This document shows, piece after piece, positions 1-8,097 of a stretch of 64,000 bases of DNA (position 1 is the stretch's first letter; each line of letters starts with the position of its first letter). Below the pieces are notes generated by a model. That model did not search any database, had not been told where the DNA came from, and was given only the letters and a program-made list of their open reading frames with translations. The stretch comes from Janthinobacterium sp. PC23-8 (GTDB taxonomy: Bacteria; Pseudomonadota; Gammaproteobacteria; Burkholderiales; Burkholderiaceae_D): the NCBI RefSeq assembly GCF_002250505.1, contig NZ_NJGY01000002.1, positions 488,839-552,838 on the forward strand, written 5' to 3'. The position numbers and the translations under genes are program-made.

Positions 1-596
1 GCGCATTTGCGCTGATCCCGATCGGCATCGCGGTGGCCATCGAGGTAACAGGGCCGCTGGCGGTGGCGATGCTGTCGTCGCGCCGGCCACGCGACCTGCT
101 GGCGGTCGCTTGCGCCGTGTTCGGCCTGTATCTGCTGCTGCCGCTCAAGGGCAGTCCGGGCAGCCTGAACCCGGTCGGCGTGGCCTATGCGCTGGGCGCC
201 GCCAGCTGCTGGGCGCTGTATATCGTCTTCGGCAAGCGCGCCTCTTCCCTGCATGGTGGCCAGGCGGTGGCCTGGGGCATGACGGTGGCGGCCATGCTGA
301 CGGTGCCCATCGGCGCGGCCTATGCGGGCACGGCCCTGCTGTCGTCGTCGCTGGCCCTGATGGGACTGGCAATCGCCATGCTGTCGAGCGCACTGCCCTA
401 CACCCTGGAAATCTTTGCCCTGCGCCGCTTGCCGCAGGGCGTATTCGGCATGTTCAGCAGCGCCGCGCCGGCTGTCAGCGCATTGGCGGCCATGGCGGTG
501 CTGGGCGAGCACCTGAGCCTGGTCCAGTGGCTGGCGATTGCCTGCATCGTGCTGGCGTCGGCAATGGCGGCGCTGGGGGCGCAGTCCAGGCGCTGA
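1..596 (+). CDS. RhtA-like EamA-family amino-acid exporter (3' part)
   Basis: This is the C-terminal part of an inner-membrane EamA/DMT transporter. The reading frame is open from the left edge of the window, so the start lies outside. The visible ~198 residues begin with FALIPIGIAVAIEVTGPLA and contain SSRRPRDLL and LPYTLEIFALRRLP. These match the region of E. coli RhtA, the threonine/homoserine exporter, that runs from the middle of the protein to the end. Several hydrophobic segments follow one another and end in a short basic tail (QSRR). The substrate is inferred from family resemblance; other EamA members export other metabolites. The gene is followed by an unrelated cytochrome c gene 88 bases downstream. 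Confidence 0.8.
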   Translation, partial: AFALIPIGIAVAIEVTGPLAVAMLSSRRPRDLLAVACAVFGLYLLLPLKGSPGSLNPVGVAYALGAASCWALYIVFGKRASSLHGGQAVAWGMTVAAMLTVPIGAAYAGTALLSSSLALMGLAIAMLSSALPYTLEIFALRRLPQGVFGMFSSAAPAVSALAAMAVLGEHLSLVQWLAIACIVLASAMAALGAQSRR

Positions 597-684
597 CCGG
601 TGCAATTGCGGAGCAAGGGCAGCCATGCACGCTACCTCTGTAAAATAGCTCATCGCCATTCACGCATCAACGCCGCTACCAGCC

Positions 685-1101
685 ATGATCCCTTTTTCAA
701 TCACGTCCGCATTCGTCCGTATTGCCCTGGGCCTGGCGACGGTTTTACTTGCCAGCCAGGCAGGCGCCGCACCAGCGACCGCACCCGCCGCCCTGAAAGG
801 CGACGCCGTCGCTGGCAAAAGGGCGTTTTACAGATGCGCCTCCTGCCATCAGGTAGGCCCGTCCGCACGCGCGGGGTTCGGCCCCAGGCTGACGGGCGTG
901 ATTGGCCGCAAGGCGGGCACAACGCCGGACTACCGCTACTCGCCGGCCATGAAAAACGCCAATATCGTGTGGACCGAACAGAACCTGGCCAGCTTCCTGA
1001 AAGCGCCCAGCGATTTTATTCCTGGCAATAATATGCGCTTCTGGGGCATTGGCAATACCCAGCAGGTGGCCGATTTGCTGGCCTATCTGCGCACGCAATA
1101 A
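685..1101 (+). CDS. small periplasmic class I cytochrome c
   Basis: A 138-residue exported electron carrier. An N-terminal signal peptide (about residues 1-28, ending ASQAGA) precedes a single class I cytochrome c fold. The heme attachment motif is CASCH at about residues 51-55, and the likely axial methionine is in the GNNMRFWGI segment near residue 118. The size and the PxLxGVIGRKAG segment resemble cytochrome c550/c2-type proteins. No oxidase or dehydrogenase gene is adjacent, so its redox partner is unknown. It converges with the DUF378 gene downstream. Confidence 0.85.
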   Translation: MIPFSITSAFVRIALGLATVLLASQAGAAPATAPAALKGDAVAGKRAFYRCASCHQVGPSARAGFGPRLTGVIGRKAGTTPDYRYSPAMKNANIVWTEQNLASFLKAPSDFIPGNNMRFWGIGNTQQVADLLAYLRTQ

Positions 1102-1152
1102 TCGCACGCTCTCTCACGCGCGACCTGGGCCATCTGCCCAGCGGGGCCAAGT

Positions 1153-1416
1153 TCACGGCTTCGCGGGCAGCTTGCTGGCGCATACATAGATCGAGTACAC
1201 GGCCGCAATTCCCACCAGCACATAGACGGCGCGCGCGGCCGTGGTCATGTCGCCCAGCAGGCGGGCCACCACATCGATACCGAACAGCCCCACCAGGCCC
1301 CAGTTCAGCCCGCCGATCACCAGCAGCACCATCGCTATCCAGTCCAGCGTGTTCAAGCGTGCGGGCGTGCTGGCTTCGCGCGCCCCGGTTTCCGTCCCTG
1401 TTTGTATATTCGCCAT
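1153..1416 (-). CDS. DUF378 family small membrane protein
   Basis: An 87-residue protein with two hydrophobic segments around the conserved LNTLDWIAMVLLVIGGLNWG and VYVLVGIAAVYSIYV stretches, which are characteristic of the DUF378 family of two-helix membrane proteins. I place the start at 1416 because a strong Shine-Dalgarno AGGAGG lies 5 bases upstream (1422-1427 on the minus strand); an upstream in-frame ATG at 1455 has no such support. The function of the family is unknown. It appears to be a single-gene unit. Confidence 0.8.
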   Translation of the reverse strand: MANIQTGTETGAREASTPARLNTLDWIAMVLLVIGGLNWGLVGLFGIDVVARLLGDMTTAARAVYVLVGIAAVYSIYVCASKLPAKP

Positions 1417-1550
1417 CGCAGCCTCCTGTAAAGTCTGAAAACCCGACCTTGCCACCGCACGACAGGCCAGGACTGGAGTGTAGACGCGGCACGCAGGATG
1501 GGCATTCAGAACATGCCGCAGGAATCAGTAGGACGAATCCTGATTTGGCA

Positions 1551-2078
1551 TCAGCAACCAGGCAGGTGCTTGTACATGACGGTGGTGGCGTCCAGCCGGC
1601 CGCCCTCGGGCGCCAGCGCGTAGCCGGGAATCACACCGGCAATCCTGTAGCCCAGCGATTCATATAACGGTTCGGCATGGTCGTGGGTGCGCGTGTCGAG
1701 CGTCAGCAACTGGCGCGGCAAGGCGCGCGCCCGCGCTTCCACCGCCAGCATCAGCTGGCGCGCAATGCCGCGTCGCCGGCACGCGGGGTGGACCAGCAGC
1801 TTGCGCACGTCGGCCCGGTGCGCCTGGTTGGCCGGCGTATCCCAGTCCAGCTGCACGGCGCCGGCAATCGCGCCATTGCGCTCGGCCACCAGCAACAGCC
1901 GCGTGCCGCGCGCAACGGCAGGCTGGACATTGTTGATCCAGAAAGCCTCGCTGTCGTCGCTACTGAAGGGCAGGATAAAGCCGATGCTGGCGCCGTCGTG
2001 CACGCAGGCATGCAGCAAGGCCGACAATTGCGGCAGGCGGGCGGCAATGGCGTCGGCGTCCAGGGTGACAAGTTGCAT
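1551..2078 (-). CDS. GNAT family N-acetyltransferase
   Basis: A 175-residue acetyltransferase of the GNAT superfamily. The acetyl-CoA binding motif A is seen as VRKLLVHPACRRRGIARQLM (Q/R-x-x-G-x-G/A type, about residues 91-110), followed by LDTRTHDHAEPLYESLGYR, the usual motif B. The substrate cannot be told from sequence. It starts 17 bases after the stop of the XRE-cupin regulator, with GAGGA as ribosome site, so the two form an operon. Regulator-acetyltransferase pairs of this kind are common and may serve detoxification, but that is inference. Confidence 0.85.
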   Translation of the reverse strand: MQLVTLDADAIAARLPQLSALLHACVHDGASIGFILPFSSDDSEAFWINNVQPAVARGTRLLLVAERNGAIAGAVQLDWDTPANQAHRADVRKLLVHPACRRRGIARQLMLAVEARARALPRQLLTLDTRTHDHAEPLYESLGYRIAGVIPGYALAPEGGRLDATTVMYKHLPGC

Positions 2079-2095
2079 GGCGTCCTCACAAGGGA

Positions 2096-2668
2096 TTACA
2101 CGATAAACAGGAAATAGCGGGCGCCGCTGTCAAGAGGCGTATCGAAGGCGCTGGGGCCGGAGAGCTGGTAGCGCAGGCAGTCGCCGGGCAGCAGGTCGTG
2201 GCGCTGGCCGTCAACTGTCACCGCCAGCCGGCCATCGTGCAGCAGCAGGTGGTGTTCCATGCCGGGCCGGGGCGAAGTGGCGTAAGCGATATGAACATCA
2301 GCGTCGAGTTCGCATTCGAGCGCTTCGCCGGCCAGCGCCTGCGAGGGCGGCGACACGGAACGGCGGCGAAAACCCGTTTGCGGGTCGTTCCAGACGGGCT
2401 GGTCCGCGCGCCGCAGCAGCGGCGGAAAATCGTCTTCCACCATGCGCAGCAGGCGCGACATGGTCAAGCCGTACACCGCGCACAAGCGGCCCAGCACGCT
2501 GGTGGTCGGGCTGACCTCGGCGTTTTCCAGCCGCGACAAGGTGGCACGGCTGACCTGGCTTTGCACGGCCAACTGGTCGAGCGACCAGCCCTGCTCCACC
2601 CGCAACTGGCGCAGGCGCTGGGCCAGGCGTTGCTCCGTGTCGCGTCCTGATGCGCTCAAATTTTCCAT
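2096..2668 (-). CDS. XRE family regulator with C-terminal cupin
   Basis: A cytoplasmic transcription factor of about 190 residues. The N-terminal XRE helix-turn-helix is LRQLRVEQGWSLDQLAVQSQ then VSRATLSRLENAEVSPT. The C-terminal half is a small cupin (MEHHLLLHDGRLAVTVDG, LLPGDCLRYQL) that probably senses a small molecule. I prefer the ATG at 2668; an in-frame ATG at 2704 would add MRYFHLWDIFPN, which is not typical of the family. Just upstream of 2668 the sequence GGGAATATATCCC (2673-2685) is a short inverted repeat that could be an autoregulatory operator. The gene is cotranscribed with the downstream GNAT gene. Confidence 0.85.
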   Translation of the reverse strand: MENLSASGRDTEQRLAQRLRQLRVEQGWSLDQLAVQSQVSRATLSRLENAEVSPTTSVLGRLCAVYGLTMSRLLRMVEDDFPPLLRRADQPVWNDPQTGFRRRSVSPPSQALAGEALECELDADVHIAYATSPRPGMEHHLLLHDGRLAVTVDGQRHDLLPGDCLRYQLSGPSAFDTPLDSGARYFLFIV

Positions 2669-2804
2669 ATTAGGGAATATATCCCATAAATGGAAATATC
2701 TCAACTATCGCGCCATCAGCATGGCTGGCGGCAATGGCATGACCCGCAGTTGCACAAAACTTCGTACAATAGGGGCCGCTTGATTTTTTTGATACAGGTA
2801 TCCC

Positions 2805-3452
2805 ATGCATTTCTCGAACTGGCTGCTGTTTTGCGGCGTCGCCCTGCTTGTCACGTTTTCGCCCGGCCCAGCCGTGCTGTTGGCCATCTCGAACGCGATC
2901 GCCGTCGGCCCGCGCCGCGCCATGGTCAGCAGCCTGGGCAATGGCGTGGGACTATTCATTATTTCCGGCGTGGCCATGGCCGGCATGGGGGTGGTGCTGG
3001 CCACGTCCGCCACCGCCTTTATGCTGCTCAAACTGGCCGGCGCCTTGTACCTGGTCTACCTGGGCATCAAGCAATGGCGCAGCAAGACCAGCATTGTCGC
3101 CACAGCCGATGTCTCCCAAGCACCGCGCGCGGCCAATCCGAATTCAAACGCGAAACTGTTCCGCCAGGGCCTCACCGTCGCCTTGACCAATCCGAAAGCC
3201 ATCCTGTTTTTCTCGGCGCTGTTCCCGCAATTTATTACCCAGGGCGAGCCGGTGGCGCTGCAGTTTGCCGTACTGACGACCTCGTTTGTCGCCTGCGCCA
3301 TGCTGGCCCATCTGTTCTACGCCACCCTGGCGCGCCTGCTGAAAAGCCAGCTGGCCAGCCCCGGCCGCGCCAAGCTGTTCAACCGTATCTCGGGCGGCGC
3401 TTTTGTGCTGCTGGGCCTGAGCTTGCTGCGGCTGCGCAGCAAGACCGCATGA
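2805..3452 (+). CDS. LysE/RhtB family translocator
   Basis: A 215-residue inner-membrane exporter of the LysE/RhtB superfamily, which expels amino acids such as lysine, homoserine or threonine. The diagnostic N-terminal segment LVTFSPGPAVLLAISNAI is present. So are the central ALTNPKAILFFSALFPQFI and about six hydrophobic helices. Length is normal for the family (~205-215). The substrate is not determinable from sequence. It is divergent from the XRE regulator and converges tightly (6 bases) with the CAT-like gene. Confidence 0.88.
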   Translation: MHFSNWLLFCGVALLVTFSPGPAVLLAISNAIAVGPRRAMVSSLGNGVGLFIISGVAMAGMGVVLATSATAFMLLKLAGALYLVYLGIKQWRSKTSIVATADVSQAPRAANPNSNAKLFRQGLTVALTNPKAILFFSALFPQFITQGEPVALQFAVLTTSFVACAMLAHLFYATLARLLKSQLASPGRAKLFNRISGGAFVLLGLSLLRLRSKTA

Positions 3453-3458
3453 GGCAAC

Positions 3459-4097
3459 TCAGGCGATGATGGCGGCGATGCGCTGATCGATTGCCAACGC
3501 CAGCTTCTGGATATGGTAGCCGTCGACAAAGCCGTGATGGGCCTGTACCGAAAACGGCACCGCCATGCGCCCGTCGCCAGCCGCAGCAAACTTGCCCCAA
3601 CTGATGCACGGAATATCGGCGTCGCCATGGCGGTAGACGGGGTGCTCGATGGCGCGCAGCTCCAGCCACGGCAGGCTGGTAATAAAGATATTGTGGCGCT
3701 GCTCGCGCACGCTGGTCCCTTCGCCCGTGTTGATCAGTTTGGATGACGTTTCGGCGATGCGCTTGGCGTCCAGGCTGCGGGCGATAAACAGGTCCAGCTG
3801 GTCCGTCATCTCGAAGCGCGTGTAGTTCAGGTTGTCGTCGCCATTGATGACGGTATAGGAAGCGGGAAAGTCATCGATTTTGATGACCTCGCCGTCCAGG
3901 ATGCGGTACATGAAGTTGTCGTTCTGCTTGACCGTGTTCAGCACGCAATACAGGAAAAAGTGAAACACGGGAATCCCGCGTTCCTTGCACCAGGGCCGGA
4001 AGTCCGGCACGTCGAGCCGGAAATTGATATTGACCAGCGGGTTTTCAAACGCGCTGAACAGCTCGTAGCGGTCACGTCGCTTTTCAAAATTTTTCAT
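3459..4097 (-). CDS. chloramphenicol acetyltransferase-like (type A CAT) protein
   Basis: A 212-residue protein of the type A chloramphenicol O-acetyltransferase family (usual length 213-219). The active-site motif HHGFVDG (HxxxDG) is intact near the C-terminus, and the supporting FITSLPWLELRAIEHPVY, ISWGKF and VPFSVQAHH segments are all present. The start at 4097 (MKNFEKRRDRYELF) aligns with the family N-terminus. Many chromosomal CatA homologues in environmental bacteria have not been shown to confer resistance, so the physiological substrate is open. No mobile element is adjacent. Confidence 0.85.
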   Translation of the reverse strand: MKNFEKRRDRYELFSAFENPLVNINFRLDVPDFRPWCKERGIPVFHFFLYCVLNTVKQNDNFMYRILDGEVIKIDDFPASYTVINGDDNLNYTRFEMTDQLDLFIARSLDAKRIAETSSKLINTGEGTSVREQRHNIFITSLPWLELRAIEHPVYRHGDADIPCISWGKFAAAGDGRMAVPFSVQAHHGFVDGYHIQKLALAIDQRIAAIIA

Positions 4098-4142
4098 GCG
4101 GCGAGTGTAGACGATGCGCGTGCTGGCCGGCAAGTATCGCCG

Positions 4143-5363
4143 TCAAGCCTGCAAATCCCGCTGCACCCGCCAGGCCAGCGGCAAGGTCAGCAGCAGCAAG
4201 GCGGCCAGCGCCAGCAGCGCCGCCGGCACGCTGGTGGCGTCGCCTAGCGCGCCGAACAGCACTGGCGACAAGGCGCCGCCGCCAATACTGCCTGTATAGA
4301 ACAGCGCAAACGCCTGTTCGCGCCTGCCGGGCGCGGCCAGTTCGGGCACCATGCCATACAGCACCGACGAAGTGCCATTGAGCGCCAGGCCCAGCAAGGG
4401 CAGCATGGCCATGATGGCGCCCAAGGGCAGCCACAGCGCCAGCACGATCAATAGCGCCGTCATCGATTCGGTCAGCCACACGGTTTTCATCATGCCGATG
4501 CGCGCGCCCAGATAGCCGCACAGCAGCTTGCCGAAGGCGCCGCCGACGAACAGCAGCGACAGCGCCAGGCCGATGCCCGCCGTGCCGGCGCCCTTGCTTT
4601 TCAACAGGAATGGCAAAAAGGTAAGAAAGCCCATGCGCACGGCGCTGTCCAGCGTGCCGGTGGCCAGCAACGCATGAAAGCCGCCGCGCGCCTCCTTGCC
4701 GGCGATTGGTTTGCGCACGGCGCCCTGGCTGGCCGACACCTCGCCAGGCTTGGGCAGCAGCCGCCACAGCAAGGCAGCGGCGGCCAGGCCCAGCAGCCCC
4801 AGCAGCCCGACGCTGGCCTGCCAGCTGCATACCAATAACAGCAAGCCCACCAGCGCGGGGATCAACGTCTTGCCGATATCGCCGGCAAAATTGTAGTGTG
4901 ACAGCGCCTCTTTCACACCGCCACCGGCTTCGTGCGTATCGGTCACGATGGACGAGGCCAGCGGATGCTGGACGCTGGCGCCCAGGCCGCCGAGCACCAG
5001 CGCGAGCAGCAATACCGCCAGGCCACCGGCCTGCCCCGCGAGCAAGTAGGCCACGCCCGCCAGCGCCGTGCCGGCCACCAGCAGGCGTTCGCGGCCCCAG
5101 CGTCTGGCCAGGCGGCTGGCCAGCAACTGGAAACCGGCCATGGTGCCCGAATACGATGCGCGCAACAGTCCCACCATGGCATAGCTGATGGCAAACTGGC
5201 TCTGCCAGATCGGCAGCAGGACATAGATTACGTCCGTCATGCCGTCGTGCACGGCATGCGCGCCGCAGGCGGCGAACAGGGACCGGCGGCGCATGGATTT
5301 TTCGGCGCCGGAGACAGGTGGAAACGTAGGCAGTGGAGCAAGCGCGGCGGGCGTATCGGTCAT
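4143..5363 (-). CDS. MFS transporter, Fsr-like
   Basis: A 406-residue major facilitator protein with about 12 hydrophobic segments. The N-terminal ACGAHAVHDGMTDVIYVLLPIWQ and SYSGTMAGFQLLASRLARRWGRER segments resemble the fosmidomycin-resistance (Fsr) type of drug exporters, which carry an HxxHDG-like motif in helix 1. The substrate is not proven by sequence. Its stop is 45 bases upstream of the CAT-like start on the same strand, so the two may be cotranscribed, giving a possible drug or metabolite detoxification pair. Confidence 0.78.
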   Translation of the reverse strand: MTDTPAALAPLPTFPPVSGAEKSMRRRSLFAACGAHAVHDGMTDVIYVLLPIWQSQFAISYAMVGLLRASYSGTMAGFQLLASRLARRWGRERLLVAGTALAGVAYLLAGQAGGLAVLLLALVLGGLGASVQHPLASSIVTDTHEAGGGVKEALSHYNFAGDIGKTLIPALVGLLLLVCSWQASVGLLGLLGLAAAALLWRLLPKPGEVSASQGAVRKPIAGKEARGGFHALLATGTLDSAVRMGFLTFLPFLLKSKGAGTAGIGLALSLLFVGGAFGKLLCGYLGARIGMMKTVWLTESMTALLIVLALWLPLGAIMAMLPLLGLALNGTSSVLYGMVPELAAPGRREQAFALFYTGSIGGGALSPVLFGALGDATSVPAALLALAALLLLTLPLAWRVQRDLQA

Positions 5364-5433
5364 GGCCAGGCAGGAAGAAAAGCAGTGACTTGCCAGTCTA
5401 CACCCTGCCCGGCGATGACGCCACGATGGGCGA

Positions 5434-5709
5434 TTATTTTGCCATGGCGTCCTTCTTCATGTCGTCCTTTTTCATCTCGTCCTTTTTCATTTCATCTTTT
5501 TTCATTTCATCTTTTTTCATCATGCCGTCCTTGGCCATGTGATCCTTCTTCATGTGCTTCTTGCCCATAGGCTTGTCCATGCCGTCCTTGTGCATGGCGT
5601 CGGCCGAGGCGTCTTTTGCCATCGGATCTTTCTTCATGGCGTCCTGGGCCAAGGCGGCGCCCGACATGAAGATGGCGGTGGCGATAATGGCGGTGATGGT
5701 GGTTTTCAT
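5434..5709 (-). CDS. pentapeptide MXKDX-repeat exported protein
   Basis: A 91-residue exported protein. A signal peptide (about residues 1-21, ending AALA) precedes a mature part built almost only from Met, Lys, Asp, Ala and Glu in MxKDx five-residue units (for example MKKDP, MAKDA, MKKDE three times in a row). This matches the family named pentapeptide MXKDX repeat protein; its function is unknown. The DNA encoding the MKKDE units is a 15-base tandem repeat near 5457-5520. The gene follows the molybdoenzyme gene by 66 bases on the same strand and may be the last gene of that operon. The periodic Met/Asp content would suit metal binding, but that is inference. Confidence 0.85.
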   Translation of the reverse strand: MKTTITAIIATAIFMSGAALAQDAMKKDPMAKDASADAMHKDGMDKPMGKKHMKKDHMAKDGMMKKDEMKKDEMKKDEMKKDDMKKDAMAK

Positions 5710-5775
5710 GATAGTCCTTGTCTGGAGATTGGATGGGCGGATGCCCGGTTTTACTACGGTACTGCTGAAAATCTG

Positions 5776-6546
5776 TCAGGAACCGCCAAACCAGTTGTAA
5801 CCCTGGTCTTCCCAATACCCTCCCGGATAGGTATTGGTGACGAAAATGGCCTGTACATGCTTGGGATTTTTGTAGCCCAGCTTGGTCGGCATGCGCAGCT
5901 TCATGGGATAGCCATACTCGGGCGGCAGGGGCTGGCCATCCCAGCTCAGCGCCATGATGGTTTGCGGATGGCGGGCCGTCGCCATATCGATGCTGGTAAA
6001 GTAATCGTCGGCGCACTTGAAACCGATATATTTCGCCGTCTTGTCGGCGCCGACCAGGTCGAGGAAATGGGCGAACGGCACGCCGCCCCATTTGCCGATG
6101 GCGCTCCAGCCTTCCACGCAGATATGGCGCGTAACCTGCGTCTGCTGCGGCAAGGCGCGCAGTTGCGGCAGGCTCCACGGCTTTTTGTCCGCCACCAGGC
6201 CGCTCAATTCCAGGCGCCATGCGTCGCCGTCGACCTGTTCCACTTCGTCCAGACCGTAATAGGCATTGAATGGAAACGGCCGTGTGATCATGGAATCGGG
6301 ATAGGTCGGCGCCAGCCTGGACGGGTCGAACAGCCAGCCCTGCGCCCTGTCATTGAAGCGCGACACCACCGCCAGGGCCGCTTCCACGCTGGCTTGGTCG
6401 CCGATATTGCAGCCCGTTAGCAGGGACAAGCCGCCCAGGCTCAGGCTGCGCTGCAGGAACTGCCGCCGCGACGGCTGGGCAACCTGGCGCAGGGCGTCGG
6501 CCAGCATGGCCTGGCCCTGATGGTGCACGATAATGTTTTTTTTCAT
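5776..6546 (-). CDS. Tat-exported molybdopterin-dependent oxidoreductase (sulfite oxidase fold)
   Basis: A 256-residue molybdenum-cofactor protein of the sulfite oxidase/MsrP-like superfamily. SRRQFLQ at residues 26-32 is a twin-arginine motif, and the following LLTGC (Cys46) could also be a lipobox. The catalytic domain contains RHICVEGWSAIGKW, whose Cys143 is the expected molybdenum ligand, and GYPMKLRMPTKLGYKNPK. The start at 6546 has AAGGAA upstream. The preceding gene encodes a cytochrome b that ends 11 bases earlier, so the pair probably forms a membrane-linked periplasmic reductase or oxidase; the substrate is unknown. Confidence 0.87.
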   Translation of the reverse strand: MKKNIIVHHQGQAMLADALRQVAQPSRRQFLQRSLSLGGLSLLTGCNIGDQASVEAALAVVSRFNDRAQGWLFDPSRLAPTYPDSMITRPFPFNAYYGLDEVEQVDGDAWRLELSGLVADKKPWSLPQLRALPQQTQVTRHICVEGWSAIGKWGGVPFAHFLDLVGADKTAKYIGFKCADDYFTSIDMATARHPQTIMALSWDGQPLPPEYGYPMKLRMPTKLGYKNPKHVQAIFVTNTYPGGYWEDQGYNWFGGS

Positions 6547-6557
6547 GATATGTTCCT

Positions 6558-7166
6558 TTAGCGGCCGCGCAGCATGGCCAGCAAGGTGCGCGGCACCAGC
6601 GCCACCATCACCAGATGCACCACCACAAAGCCCACCAGCGCCGCCATGGCGAAAAAATGCACGCGCCGCGCGCTCTCGTAGCCGCCCAGCAGTTCGCGCA
6701 GCAGGGGGAGCTGCACCGATTTCCAGAGCACCAGGCCCGACAGCACCAGCGCGATGCAATCGAGCATGACGAACAGGTAGGCGGCGCGCTGCACCATGTT
6801 GTAATGGCGAGGATCGGCATGGGCCAGCTTGCCCCGCAGCGCGGCGGCCAGGTCCCGCAGCAGCTCCCTTGGCGACAAGGGAAAGAACTGGCGACGCAAC
6901 CGGCCGCTGACGATATTGATGAGCAGATACAGCGCACCATTGGCCACCAGCAGCCACATGGCGGCGAAATGCCATTGAAGGGCGCCACCGAGCCAGCCAC
7001 CCAGGGTCACCGCGCGCGGCAATTCAAACGGCAAGAACGGCGCCGCGTTATAAATGCGCCAGCCGCTGGTGGCCAGCAGCACCACGGCCACCGCGTTGAG
7101 CCAGTGCGTCAGGCGCAGCCAGACGGGATGAATCACGCCCCCGGATGCGACATGGGAGGCGATCAC
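6558..7166 (-). CDS. cytochrome b561-type membrane subunit
   Basis: A 202-residue integral membrane protein with four main hydrophobic helices and histidines suited to bind heme b (RLTHWLNAVAVVLLATSGW, WHFAAMWLLVANG, RVHFFAMAALVGFVVVHLVM). It belongs to the cytochrome b/b6-b561 domain group that anchors periplasmic molybdoenzymes to the quinone pool. I choose the GTG at 7166 as start: it overlaps the stop of the DUF1223 gene in a GTGA arrangement, indicating translational coupling. A longer reading back to 7337 would add an Ala/Pro/Arg-rich stretch antisense-like in character. Confidence 0.85.
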   Translation of the reverse strand: MIASHVASGGVIHPVWLRLTHWLNAVAVVLLATSGWRIYNAAPFLPFELPRAVTLGGWLGGALQWHFAAMWLLVANGALYLLINIVSGRLRRQFFPLSPRELLRDLAAALRGKLAHADPRHYNMVQRAAYLFVMLDCIALVLSGLVLWKSVQLPLLRELLGGYESARRVHFFAMAALVGFVVVHLVMVALVPRTLLAMLRGR

Positions 7167-7969
7167 AGCGTCCCCCGCGCGCACGGCGCCATGCCGACGG
7201 CTTGCAGGATGGCGCTGCCTTCGGCTTGCTGGACAAAGGCGACCGCCTGCAGCCGGTCCTGGTGCCAGCCAGGTGGCAGGCTCACTTCGCGGCGCAGGCT
7301 GGCGCGGCCCTGGGCCAGCGGCACCGGCCCCAGCCACAGCCGCACGGCTGCGTCATGGCGCAGGGTGGCGCCGCGGTTTTCGCCGCGCAGCACCTGCGAG
7401 ACGATGCCGCTTTCGCTGACGGCCAGGTACAGCTTGCCGCCCGTACGGCCATCGACGGCGGCCGCATGCGCTTCGAGCAGCAGCTTGCCGTCCTGAGCCG
7501 GCATGGCCGACAGGCGCAGATTGACGGCTGCCGGTGTCGCATTGATGCGGGCAATTGCCGCAGGCAACTGCGCATCCCAGCCGCGCACCTCCTTGCCGCC
7601 GACAAAAAACTGCGGCGTGTACGCCACGTGGCGCGGCTGGTCGCGCAGCAGTTCGGCCTGGCGCGCGTCGAACGGCGGCTGCGCCAGCGGATCGGCCCAG
7701 CCAATCTGGTCCCAGTACGTGACGTGCAGCGCCAGCGGCACCACCAGGCTGGCAGCGCCCGCTTCCTTGCGCAAGGCGTTCAGGCGCTGGTCGGCGGGCG
7801 GGCAGCTGGAGCAGCCTTCGCTGCTGTACAGCTCCACCAGTGCCGCCGTCCGGGCGCCGCTGCTCACTTCGCAGCGCGCACCGGCTGCAGCCTGCGCCCA
7901 GGACGGCGCCGCCATGGACGACAGGAGGACGGGGATGAATGTTGCTGCCAGGCGGTACTTGATATTCAT
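7163..7969 (-). CDS. DUF1223 secreted thioredoxin-like protein
   Basis: A 268-residue exported protein of family DUF1223. A signal peptide (about 1-25, ending PSWA) is followed by ALVELYSSEGCSSCPPADQRL, a thioredoxin-like motif with CSSCPP, and by HVTYWDQIGWADP and YTPQFFVGGKEV, all typical of the family. The biochemical function is not established; a periplasmic redox role is plausible from the CxxC-type motif. It is the first gene of the operon running DUF1223, cytochrome b, molybdoenzyme, and it lies 47 bases downstream of an exact NrsF-linked sigma-type promoter. Confidence 0.88.
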   Translation of the reverse strand: MNIKYRLAATFIPVLLSSMAAPSWAQAAAGARCEVSSGARTAALVELYSSEGCSSCPPADQRLNALRKEAGAASLVVPLALHVTYWDQIGWADPLAQPPFDARQAELLRDQPRHVAYTPQFFVGGKEVRGWDAQLPAAIARINATPAAVNLRLSAMPAQDGKLLLEAHAAAVDGRTGGKLYLAVSESGIVSQVLRGENRGATLRHDAAVRLWLGPVPLAQGRASLRREVSLPPGWHQDRLQAVAFVQQAEGSAILQAVGMAPCARGTL

Positions 7970-8015
7970 GATGAGTAACCGTTATAGTAGAAAAGGAAGC
8001 GTGCTTACCCGTCAA

Positions 8016-8041
8016 TTCGCCATGGCAGCTCGATTGGTTAC
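8016..8041 (-). promoter_or_regulatory. SigF-type ECF promoter GTAACC-N16-CGAA
   Basis: Read on the minus strand, GTAACC occupies 8036-8041 and CGAA 8016-8019, with exactly 16 bases between. This is the promoter form reported for the NrsF-controlled sigma factor SigF of Caulobacter. The transcription start would fall near 8009, giving a leader of about 40 bases before the DUF1223 ATG at 7969. The adjacent divergent genes encode an ECF sigma factor and its NrsF-type anti-sigma, which is the expected pairing. Confidence 0.7.
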
Positions 8042-8097
8042 AGGCCCCATCGATTATTTTTAAAAATATTTTTCACTGCCTGTCACCAAAGGCCTTC

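Noticed and set aside
7975..8000. A second GTAACC at 7975-7980 facing the sigma gene
   Set aside because: Sixteen bases further on the sequence is AAGC, not CGAA, so it is not counted as an autoregulatory promoter.
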